Of a DNA stretch of 15,379 nucleotides, positions 8,206 to 14,546 are shown piece after piece. This DNA is from Acidobacteriaceae bacterium. Its GTDB lineage: Bacteria; Acidobacteriota; Terriglobia; Terriglobales; Acidobacteriaceae. How positions within the stretch are numbered: the first letter of the stretch is position 1; every line of letters starts with the position of its first letter. The position numbers were made by a program, and so were the translations under genes. The notes under the pieces are model-generated. The model did no database searches and had not been told where the DNA came from. It saw nothing but the letters and a program-made list of their open reading frames with translations. The DNA is taken from assembly GCA_030040395.1 (NCBI GenBank), contig JASHTU010000293.1, forward strand, positions 1 to 15,379, in the 5' to 3' direction.

Positions 8206-9309
8206 TTAATCCTCCGCTTCGACAATGGCGTGGCGGCGCGAGAGTTTCTCCACCGCATCCCAGTCGATGAAGATGCCGACCCCCGGATCCGCGCTCGGCG
8301 CCATCTTTCCCTCCTTCGCGGCCGGAACATTGCGGAGCATGCGCTCTAACGGATCCGCGCCCGACTCTGTCGGGATCAACTCCACGCTTTCCACATTGGG
8401 AAAGGCGCACGCCAGGTGCGCATGGATCGGAGAGAAAACGTGGGGAAACACGGTCTTACCGGCCGCGGCCGCAATGTTGATTGCCTCCATCGCGCCCGTG
8501 ATTCCTCCCACTGTCGTCGCATCCACGCGCAGGATATCGATGCCCGAAACCAGATCGGAAACCACCCTCGGCCCGAACGTATCTTCGCCGGCCGCAATCG
8601 GTGTCGTCAGATTCCGGGCAAGCTCATGCGTCAGACGCACATCGGAGGCGGCAAAAGGATCCTCCAGAAAACTCAACCCCAGGCCATCGAGAGCCCGGCA
8701 GGTCCTTTTCGCCTCGGTCAGGGTATTCCAACTCCAATGCGCATCGGCGGCTACGCCTCCGGGCATTCTGGCAGCCACCGCCGTGGCGTATCTCTCGTCA
8801 AACTCCAGATCGTCGCCCTTGAGCATGATCTTGACGCGCCGAAAACCGGAGTCCTCGAGTCGGCCAACTTCGTCGACTACTTCGGCAATCGAGCGCTGGT
8901 CAACGTAATAGCCGGCGACTACCGTTACGTCCGCGGAGCTTCGCAACCCTCCTAGGAGCTGATACAGCGGCTGTCCGGCCTGCTTGCACCCGATGTCCCA
9001 AAGCGCCATATCGATGAGGCTGAGGCCGCGCGTCAATGCGGCGCGGGCCGGAACATTGGACAGCTCGAGGTTGACCATCACTTCACGACGCATTGCGGGG
9101 TTCTTGCCCAGAACCCGGCGCGCCATGCCACTCACCGTCTCAAACAGCGGCGTTCCTCGCGGATAACCAATCGCTTCTCCGCAAACTCCGGCGTCCGTCT
9201 CCATCCGGACCAATACGTAGTCTCGCGTCCTGATTTCAACCGGCCCCAATCGCAAAATCTTCGGCAAAGGAATGCCGCATTCCGCAATTCTGACTTGGGA
9301 GATCTTCAC
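8206..9309 (-). CDS. Mandelate racemase/muconate lactonizing (enolase superfamily) enzyme
   Basis: A 367-residue enolase-superfamily protein; members abstract the proton next to a carboxylate held on Mg2+, giving racemases, cycloisomerases or sugar-acid dehydratases. The N-terminal capping domain (1-125) ends in LIDMALWDIGCKQAGQPLYQLLGG, the family hallmark. The barrel shows metal ligands D189 (ADAHW), E216 (LEDP) and E242 (GEDT), and the D263 (RVDATTVGG)/H290 (FPHVFSP) dyad of the mandelate racemase group. The KxK base motif reads K160-I-M162, so the second Lys appears to be Met, which may change which enantiomer or reaction is served. I chose a GTG start because GAGGAG lies six bases upstream and the length then fits the family; the frame stays open further but would overlap the next gene by 113 bp. 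It lies 82 bp behind the SDR gene, probably one transcript. Substrate unknown; a sugar acid is most likely. Confidence 0.9.
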   Translation of the reverse strand: MKISQVRIAECGIPLPKILRLGPVEIRTRDYVLVRMETDAGVCGEAIGYPRGTPLFETVSGMARRVLGKNPAMRREVMVNLELSNVPARAALTRGLSLIDMALWDIGCKQAGQPLYQLLGGLRSSADVTVVAGYYVDQRSIAEVVDEVGRLEDSGFRRVKIMLKGDDLEFDERYATAVAARMPGGVAADAHWSWNTLTEAKRTCRALDGLGLSFLEDPFAASDVRLTHELARNLTTPIAAGEDTFGPRVVSDLVSGIDILRVDATTVGGITGAMEAINIAAAAGKTVFPHVFSPIHAHLACAFPNVESVELIPTESGADPLERMLRNVPAAKEGKMAPSADPGVGIFIDWDAVEKLSRRHAIVEAED

Positions 9310-9315
9310 TTCTCG

Positions 9316-9321
9316 CTCCTC
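9316..9321 (-). promoter_or_regulatory. Ribosome binding site deciding the GTG start of the enolase-superfamily gene
   Basis: GAGGAG on the minus strand with a 6-nt spacer to GTG at 9309-9307. It supports this start over upstream in-frame codons that would run into the preceding SDR gene. Confidence 0.75.
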
Positions 9322-9391
9322 TTGAAGCTTATCTGTCACCGAAACAATTTCTTCTGCATGATCCCGGATCGCCTCACGCGAGGGCGCAGGA

Positions 9392-10171
9392 TCAAATAAG
9401 GCCCCGCAGCGTGCCCCCGATATCAATGCTCGAGCCGGTGATAAACTTCGCCAGCGGCGAGGCCAGAAACACCACCGCGTGCGCCACATCGATTGGTTCT
9501 CCAATGCCCAGCGGCATATAACGCTCTGCGAGGAACCGTTGCAGCGCTTCTTCCTTCCCCACTCCGTACGCAGCCACCAATTGATCTACAATGCCCCCGG
9601 GCCGCGTCCACATTTGCGACCATATGGGGCCCGGCAAAACCGCGTTGACGCGCACGTGGGGAACGTATTGCCTGGCCAGCGCCTTGGTAAGATACAGCAG
9701 TCCCGCCTTGCAAACGCCATAGTCCATCAAGCTTGGCTCCGGCTGCTTCGCAAGGTCCGAAGCGGTGTTGACCACGGCGCCCGATCCCCGTTTCGCCATG
9801 CGCGGAAGCAGCGCACGGCAGGTGCGGATGGTCCCCATGAGGTTGATGTCGAAGCTGCGGCCCCAATCGATGTCTGTAAGTTCCTCAAAACTGCTCGCGT
9901 TTCCCACGCCGAGATTGTTAACCAGAATATCGGGCGCTCTTCCGAATCCATCCAGCATCGCGGTCACCGCCCGATCCACCCCTTCAGCCGTGGCCAGATC
10001 AGCGGCCACCACGCCGGCCCAGCGGTAGGATTTTTCCTTGAGCGCCTCCTCGTCGCGATCGGCCACGATCACCTTTGCGCCTTCTTGCGTCAGTAGATCT
10101 GCGATGGCTTCGCCGATCCCATGTGCGCCGGCGCTGACAAAGGCACACTGATCGTCAATCTGATAATCCAT
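9392..10171 (-). CDS. Short-chain dehydrogenase/reductase (SDR)
   Basis: A 259-residue classical SDR, an NAD(P)-dependent alcohol/ketone oxidoreductase. The Rossmann start reads VSAGAHGIG (12-20), where the usual TG of TGxxxGxG is replaced by SA. Asp38 after the second strand points to NAD(H) preference. The structural motif is NNLG (85-88) instead of NNAG, and the catalytic tetrad is N110, S138, Y151 (YGVCK) and K155. The end (FITGSSIDIGGTLRG) is canonical. AGGAG six bases before the ATG supports the start. It precedes the enolase-superfamily gene on the same strand, so it may oxidise or reduce the partner of that enzyme's sugar-acid or lactone substrate (inference). It is divergent from the second SDR gene across a 317-bp control region. 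Confidence 0.9.
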   Translation of the reverse strand: MDYQIDDQCAFVSAGAHGIGEAIADLLTQEGAKVIVADRDEEALKEKSYRWAGVVAADLATAEGVDRAVTAMLDGFGRAPDILVNNLGVGNASSFEELTDIDWGRSFDINLMGTIRTCRALLPRMAKRGSGAVVNTASDLAKQPEPSLMDYGVCKAGLLYLTKALARQYVPHVRVNAVLPGPIWSQMWTRPGGIVDQLVAAYGVGKEEALQRFLAERYMPLGIGEPIDVAHAVVFLASPLAKFITGSSIDIGGTLRGLI

Positions 10172-10227
10172 TGAAAACTCCTGATGAGGACCTCACGAGA
10201 CCTACACAAAAAATTCACTGCGACCGG

Positions 10228-10244
10228 AGACTTAGTCTTAGACT
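10228..10244. promoter_or_regulatory. Operator-like array AGACT-T-AGTCT-T-AGACT
   Basis: Three alternating 5-bp half-sites separated by single T residues form two overlapping perfect palindromes within 17 bp. The array lies 57 bp upstream of the minus-strand SDR start, where a repressor or activator could act. The regulator is unknown and function is inference. Confidence 0.35.
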
Positions 10245-10397
10245 GCTTGCCTCTTCACCGTTTGGCTTCGAAAGCGAACGAATCGTAGCAATCAGCGGCG
10301 GCGAAAGTCAACCTTGCGCTTGCTTGGGGCCCGTCTGTCGCCGATCCCCTCGGCTGGTGCTTCCTGGAGGCGCGAACAGTTATAGTAGGATCTGTCA

Positions 10398-10409
10398 TCG
10401 TCTGGACGA
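10398..10409. promoter_or_regulatory. Operator-like palindrome TCGTC-TG-GACGA
   Basis: A perfect 5-2-5 inverted repeat located 12 bp after the -10-like TATAGT and 80 bp before the plus-strand SDR start. Its position would suit a repressor site if that weak promoter is real. Confidence 0.28.
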
Positions 10410-10488
10410 ACGGTGAGGCGGTATTGAGTTGTTAAGCACGGCGCACTTGTTCGGCCAGACATGCCGCATTCCACTCATCGCCAACAAT

Positions 10489-11220
10489 ATGAATGAACTT
10501 CAAGGGAAAGTCGCTCTGGTAACTGGAGCCAGCCGAGGCATTGGCCGCGCGATTGCATTGTCCATGGCCGCGGCCGGCGCAGACGTGGTTCTCAACTACA
10601 TCACTCGCGCCACCGACGCGCAAGCCGTCGAAGCCAAGATCTTGCAGATGGGACACCGCTGCATCGCCGTTCAGGCCGATGTTTCCGTGACCGGCGAGGT
10701 GGAGCGCCTGGCCCGCGAGACGCGAACCCGCATGGGAGAAGTCGACATCCTCGTCAACAACGCCGGCATTTCCCGACCGCAGGCTTTGGACGAGATTACG
10801 GAGCGCGATTGGGATGAGCTGATCGCTGTCAATCTCAAGTCCTGTTTTCTCGTCACTCAGGCCTTCCTCCCCCCAATGCGCAGGCGCAAGTGGGGCCGCA
10901 TTATCAATGTTTCTTCTGTAGCCGCGCAAATCGGCGGCGTCGTCGGCCCGCATTACGCCGCGTCCAAAGCCGGTATGTTAGGACTCACGCACTACTACGC
11001 CCGTTATCTCGCAAGCGAAGGCATCACGGTCAACACCATTGCTCCGGCTCTCATCGAGACCGACATGACGCGCACCAATCTCCGCGCCAGCGTGAACCAT
11101 ATTCCGGTAGGCCGGTTCGGTTCCGTCGAAGAGGTCTCAGATATTGCGGTCCTTTTGGCATCCAACGGCTACATCACCGGACAAACCATCAACGCCAACG
11201 GTGGATGGGTCATGAGCTGA
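10489..11220 (+). CDS. FabG-like short-chain dehydrogenase/reductase
   Basis: A 243-residue classical SDR with complete motifs: VTGASRGIG (11-19), NNAG (90-93), catalytic N115, S142/S143 (VSSVAA), Y156 (YAASK) and K160, and the C-terminal ITGQTINANGGW. It is closest in style to 3-oxoacyl-ACP reductases, but many FabG-like SDRs act on sugars or other alcohols, and no fatty-acid gene is nearby. Hence the general name. I chose the ATG at 10489 because MNELQGKVALVTG is the usual SDR N-terminus. An in-frame TTG at 10429 with GAGG ten bases upstream is a weaker alternative. No good ribosome site precedes 10489. The gene is single and divergent from the other SDR; a hairpin follows its stop. Confidence 0.9.
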   Translation: MNELQGKVALVTGASRGIGRAIALSMAAAGADVVLNYITRATDAQAVEAKILQMGHRCIAVQADVSVTGEVERLARETRTRMGEVDILVNNAGISRPQALDEITERDWDELIAVNLKSCFLVTQAFLPPMRRRKWGRIINVSSVAAQIGGVVGPHYAASKAGMLGLTHYYARYLASEGITVNTIAPALIETDMTRTNLRASVNHIPVGRFGSVEEVSDIAVLLASNGYITGQTINANGGWVMS

Positions 11221-11227
11221 TCGGGCC

Positions 11228-11263
11228 CGCGTTTCCGGTCGCTCGAACCTGAACCGTAACGCG
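11228..11263 (+). terminator. Hairpin just after the FabG-like gene, possible terminator
   Basis: Arms CGCGTT-tc-CGGT and ACCG-t-AACGCG pair around a 13-nt loop, starting 8 bp after the stop codon. There is no T-run behind it, so it is at best an atypical terminator or a 3'-end-protecting structure. Confidence 0.35.
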
Positions 11264-11508
11264 AAACCAGAGATACTGTATCCCGCGAGGATCAACGCAA
11301 GGTTGCCGTTCCTCACCAGCTTAACGACAAAAGCCTGTCATTGGGGACCCGGGCTCCATGAGGTCGCGTCGACTTGACTGCTTCGTTCTGAGACGCACCC
11401 TCTGGTTTCGCTATAACCGCCGGCCTGCGCCTGAATAAGTCGAAATCAACGCGCAATCGCGGCCTTGCGCATTTTCGCGCCCGCGCGCGCTGTGCCATTT
11501 TCTCCGCT

Positions 11509-11664
11509 ATGAGCAGCGATCGAGGCGACAATCGAAGCACGCGCGGGGAATTGCTTCAGCTATCCACCGCCGGGGCCGTGGCGATGGGAGCCAAGGCGGT
11601 CTTTCCCCATTTGGCCGCGGCCGACGGCCGTGGGCGCCGCTTTCGTAGTCATTCAAGCTGGTGA
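11509..11664 (+). pseudogene. Remnant of a gene start with a Tat-like signal peptide
   Basis: A 51-codon frame whose residues 10-38 (STRGELLQLSTAGAVAMG, then AKAVFPHLAAA) closely resemble the twin-arginine signal of secreted oxidoreductases and similar enzymes (STRREFLQLSTAGAVA...). The second Arg of the pair has become Gly, the frame stops after 13 further residues, and no ribosome site precedes the ATG. I read it as the 5' stub of a lost exported protein. The body of the gene is not recognisable downstream, so its former function cannot be named. Confidence 0.35.
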
Positions 11665-11766
11665 AGACGACAGCGTCCTCAAACTCGATGCGCGGAGTGA
11701 GCGCCATGTGCAGCCAGTGGCTTTACGGTTTCTGGCCCTTTCAATGCAACTCGCGCCGTTTCCGGG

Positions 11767-12186
11767 TCATTCGGGGAATTGGATCTCTTCGAAAAACTTA
11801 TAAGTGCTCAGGTCGGAAGGCGGAGCGAAGAAGCACGCCACCTTCATCGGCTCGCTTCCCGAATTCTGCAGCATGTGAATCTGTCCCTGGGGAAAGAGCA
11901 CCGCGCAGCCGGCATTCACCGGTTCCACCACGCCCTCAATCATCACCCTCCCGCTGCCTTGAACGATATAAATAACTTCTTCTCCGTTGGGGTGCGAGTG
12001 CGCCGGCCGCACCGTCTGACCGGGCTTCACCTCGATCACGCACATGGTGCAATGGTTGGCGCCGGTGTTTTCCTTCGTCACCACCCAGCGCAGGGCGCGG
12101 CCGGGAAGATTAAGAGCTTCAATGCTCTTCTCGTCGACAATGGGCAGCTTCATGGGAACCTCGTTGGATGGGGAAGTTGCATTCAT
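11767..12186 (-). CDS. Single-domain cupin protein
   Basis: A 139-residue cupin, a small metal-binding beta-barrel. Cupin motif 1 is GQTVRPAHSHPNGEE (H83, H85 and E90 as likely ligands) and motif 2 is GCAVLFPQGQIHMLQN (H124), so all four usual ligands are present. Such proteins are isomerases, dioxygenases or sugar-binding proteins; this one is not specific enough to assign. Its ATG overlaps the transketolase TGA (ATGA), suggesting coupled translation, and I kept that start. An internal ATG at 12153, with GAGG five bases upstream and giving MKLPIVDEK, is an equally good start and would remove 11 unstructured residues. The tight link with transketolase suggests a role in the same sugar pathway (inference). 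Confidence 0.88.
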   Translation of the reverse strand: MNATSPSNEVPMKLPIVDEKSIEALNLPGRALRWVVTKENTGANHCTMCVIEVKPGQTVRPAHSHPNGEEVIYIVQGSGRVMIEGVVEPVNAGCAVLFPQGQIHMLQNSGSEPMKVACFFAPPSDLSTYKFFEEIQFPE

Positions 12187-14345
12187 GCTCGCCGCGCGGC
12201 AAGGCTATTGGCTACGGTGTCGGCGATGGCGCTTGGGGTAAGACCGAATGCGGCGATCAACTGCTCATAAGTGGCCGAATGAATGAACTGCGCTTCGCCA
12301 CGCGTGTCGAGAGTTGAAATCGTCACCACCCGGTGCAAAACATCCGCCGACCCATCGCATCCGTGCCGGTACAGCGTTTTCAAGAAATTCTGCCACAGGT
12401 AGCCGTTATTCTGTTCCGCAAACACTAGCATCTTGCCTGACGCCGCCAACTCCATCAGCATAGCGCCGTCGACTGAGGGCATGTCCACCACGCCGGCTTC
12501 GATGCCGCGTCCGGAGAGGATCGCCGCTGCCTGCAGCGCCTCGTGTACGCCTCGGCCGCTGCTGATGATCACCGCCCGTTCCTCCTGGCCCTGGCGCAGG
12601 CGGTATCCCTTGCCGAACTCGAACTCGTAGTCGCCGGGATAAAGCACCGCGGCCTCGGTGCGCATCACGCGCACGTACACCAGGCCGCGATTGCCTTCCA
12701 TGATCCACTTCATGATGGCCAGCAACTGCTGCGGGCATGAGACGTCAATAATCTTCAGGTGGGCTACGGCGTCGAAGGTTGTAATGTCGTCGTTGCCCAT
12801 ATGCGTCGCGCCGTTGGTGCGCGTTTCAAAGTTGGCCGCGGTGGCAAGAAAGGTCAGGTCCAGGCCGTGACCCTCGCTCAGCCAGCCATTGGCCCTTTCC
12901 ATGGCCTCCAGGCGTTCCTGGTGGCCCACGGCAATGCGGCGCATCACCTGCCAGTTGAAAAACGGACAAAAGGTGCTCACCCAAACGTTGCCGCCGAGCG
13001 CGGCAAAAGCCTCGCCGATCAGCATCATGTTGGCTTCGGCCACGCCCACATTGAGGGCGCGGCGCTGATCCACGGCCGCCACGCCGGCTTCGAGGCCGCT
13101 GGTCGAAGCCAGGTCGGAGTCGATCGACACCACCCGGCTGTCCAGCGCAAACACCTTCATGGCGCCCGTCACAATCGCCGCCGCGGTATAGGTTTTCGCG
13201 GGATCGATCATGGGCAGCAGCGCCGGGTTGTAGCGGATGCGCTTGTCGCGCCGCGGTACGCGTCCGGTAAGCACCGGCCCGGGAACCGGCCGCACCGTTC
13301 CCTCGCCGCCATCGAAGCCGATCTCCAGGTGCATCTCGTGCGCAGCGTCCAGCAGCAACCGCCGCACCTCGGCCTCCTCGGGGTCGTCACTCAACTGCGC
13401 CAGGAAGTCCACCGCTTGGGCGACGCGCTTGCCGCGCCGCTCCTGCTGCATCGCCAGTTCCTGCGCCCCCAGCGCATCCGGCACCGTAACTTTGTGCTTG
13501 TTCAGAAAGTCGGTCAAGGCTCCATAGCCTTTGGTCGCGTGGCAGACGATGGCCATCGGCTTGCCGTTGCGCACTCCCAGCCGAAAACCTTCCAGCGCCG
13601 CCAGAACTCCGTCGTACTGCGTGGCGTCCACGTCCACGGCTTCCCACCCGTAGGCGCGGAATACCGCCGAAAGATCCGGCATGGGGTAAACCGTCTTGGT
13701 GTGGATGTCGAGTTGTCCGTGATTGCGGTCCACCAACACGCAGAAGTTGTCCAGATGGTTCTGGCCGGCGTACATCACAGCTTCCCACACCGAGCCTTCC
13801 TGCAACTCGCCGTCGCCCGTCACGCAATAGGAATCGAAACAGGGCTCGGCGCGGCCCGCGATAGCGAAACCCTGCGCCACGCCAATGCCCTGGCCCATGG
13901 GACCGGTCGCAATTTGCACGCCGGGCAGAACCGGCCCGGGATGCCCGTTGAGAATGCTCTCGAACGACCGCGAGTTCTTCAGCACGCTCAAATCGAAGTA
14001 GCCCAGATCCGCGTAGATCGACGCCAGCGCCGCCACCGCGTGCCCCTTGCTCAGGGTGAACATGTCCTGGCCGCGGCGGGTAGGGTTTTCGATGTCGAGG
14101 CGCAGGCCGCCCCCGTAAAACAAGGCCACCAGTGGAATCACAGCAGACATGGCCCCGCCGGAGTGCAGGCCATTATCCACCGCGTCGCGGCTTTGCTCCA
14201 CCGTCATGATGCGGATGTCGGAGTCCTTCACCGCCAGCAGTCGCAGCATGCCCTGACGCAGCAACGACCCGCGGGAAGCGAAGGGATCGCGGCCCGCCCG
14301 CCGCGTTGGAGCTACACTGGAAGCTGAAGCGCGCACCCTCGCCAT
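12183..14345 (-). CDS. Transketolase, full length
   Basis: A 720-residue thiamine-diphosphate transketolase, which moves two-carbon ketol units between sugar phosphates. Visible in order: GLHSGGAMSA (59-67), LSKGH (98-102), the cofactor motif GDGELQEGSVWEA (177-189) closing with DRN (206-208), GQLDIHTKTVYP, then the pyrimidine-binding half with DSDLASTSGLEAG (409-421) and NVGVAEANM (432-440; catalytic-type E437). The C-terminal regulatory-like domain follows from about 590. Both halves are in one chain, unlike the split transketolases found in many bacteria. The ATG at 14345 is preceded by GGGGA; the frame continues up to a TTG at 14426 but that part looks non-coding. The first 30 residues are Arg/Ser-rich and precede the usual start of the fold. 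It overlaps the downstream cupin by 4 bp. Being in a catabolic neighbourhood, it may be a dedicated paralogue rather than the housekeeping enzyme. Confidence 0.93.
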   Translation of the reverse strand: MARVRASASSVAPTRRAGRDPFASRGSLLRQGMLRLLAVKDSDIRIMTVEQSRDAVDNGLHSGGAMSAVIPLVALFYGGGLRLDIENPTRRGQDMFTLSKGHAVAALASIYADLGYFDLSVLKNSRSFESILNGHPGPVLPGVQIATGPMGQGIGVAQGFAIAGRAEPCFDSYCVTGDGELQEGSVWEAVMYAGQNHLDNFCVLVDRNHGQLDIHTKTVYPMPDLSAVFRAYGWEAVDVDATQYDGVLAALEGFRLGVRNGKPMAIVCHATKGYGALTDFLNKHKVTVPDALGAQELAMQQERRGKRVAQAVDFLAQLSDDPEEAEVRRLLLDAAHEMHLEIGFDGGEGTVRPVPGPVLTGRVPRRDKRIRYNPALLPMIDPAKTYTAAAIVTGAMKVFALDSRVVSIDSDLASTSGLEAGVAAVDQRRALNVGVAEANMMLIGEAFAALGGNVWVSTFCPFFNWQVMRRIAVGHQERLEAMERANGWLSEGHGLDLTFLATAANFETRTNGATHMGNDDITTFDAVAHLKIIDVSCPQQLLAIMKWIMEGNRGLVYVRVMRTEAAVLYPGDYEFEFGKGYRLRQGQEERAVIISSGRGVHEALQAAAILSGRGIEAGVVDMPSVDGAMLMELAASGKMLVFAEQNNGYLWQNFLKTLYRHGCDGSADVLHRVVTISTLDTRGEAQFIHSATYEQLIAAFGLTPSAIADTVANSLAARRA

Positions 14346-14422
14346 TCTCCATCCCCGCGGTTCTCCGCATCGGCAGCATGCTTCAAGCAGTCCCGCGCAA
14401 GTGACTCTATGATGCTTAATAT

Positions 14423-14436
14423 GCAACTCACGTTGC
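14423..14436. promoter_or_regulatory. Operator-like dyad GCAAC-TCAC-GTTGC
   Basis: A perfect 5-bp inverted repeat with a 4-bp centre in the 201-bp region between the divergent transketolase and epimerase genes. No consensus promoter is clear on either strand here, although TATAAG (14453-14458) on the plus strand is -10-like. A regulator site is plausible but unproven. Confidence 0.28.
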
Positions 14437-14487
14437 GTAATCGAAATCTACTATAAGTTTGCGAAATCGGCGGTGTCAAACTCTCTG

Positions 14488-14499
14488 GCCCCCGGGGGC
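14488..14499. repeat. 12-bp GC-only palindrome GCCCCCGGGGGC
   Basis: A perfect palindrome in the leader of the epimerase gene, 48 bp before its ATG. It could form a cruciform or a tiny stem but has no loop to make a stable RNA hairpin. Its role is unknown. Confidence 0.3.
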
Positions 14500-14531
14500 G
14501 CGCCCGACGCCGGATAAGCAGAATGCAAAGC

Positions 14532-14538
14532 AAGGAGG
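14532..14538 (+). promoter_or_regulatory. Ribosome binding site of the epimerase gene
   Basis: AAGGAGG with an 8-nt spacer to the ATG at 14547. Two other in-frame ATGs lie at 14523 (upstream of the site) and 14541 (only 2 nt after it), so this site favours 14547. Confidence 0.75.
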
Positions 14539-14546
14539 CGATGGAG

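Larger units (their letters stand above)
10172..10488. other. 317-bp divergent control region between two SDR genes
   Basis: Contains two operator-like dyads (listed separately) and a -10-like TATAGT (10381-10386) pointing to the plus strand without a clear -35 box. No coding sequence is supported. An in-frame TTG at 10429 would lengthen the downstream SDR by 20 residues. Confidence 0.5.
11221..11766. other. 546-bp gap without an intact gene
   Basis: Lies between convergent genes (FabG-like SDR on plus, cupin on minus). Apart from the hairpin after the SDR and the Tat-like remnant at 11509-11664, I find no intact ORF with recognisable features. On the minus strand an ATG frame begins at 11707 (MALTPRIEFEDAVVFTSL) and looks protein-like for about 25 residues before becoming Arg/Pro-rich. 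This also suggests decayed coding sequence. Confidence 0.5.

Noticed and set aside
9310..9504. Longer start of the enolase-superfamily protein (432 residues).
   Set aside because: It overlaps the SDR gene by 113 bp, the added 65 residues are Trp/Arg-rich and unlike the family, and a good ribosome site precedes the internal GTG.
12759..14327. Long plus-strand open frame (522 codons) opposite the transketolase.
   Set aside because: It is His/Arg/Gln-rich without motifs, while the opposite strand is a complete transketolase; it is an antisense shadow of high-GC codon use.
14346..14426. Upstream extension of transketolase to a TTG at 14426.
   Set aside because: The 27 added residues are Cys/His/Arg-rich and unlike any transketolase, there is no ribosome site, and they would cover the dyad region.
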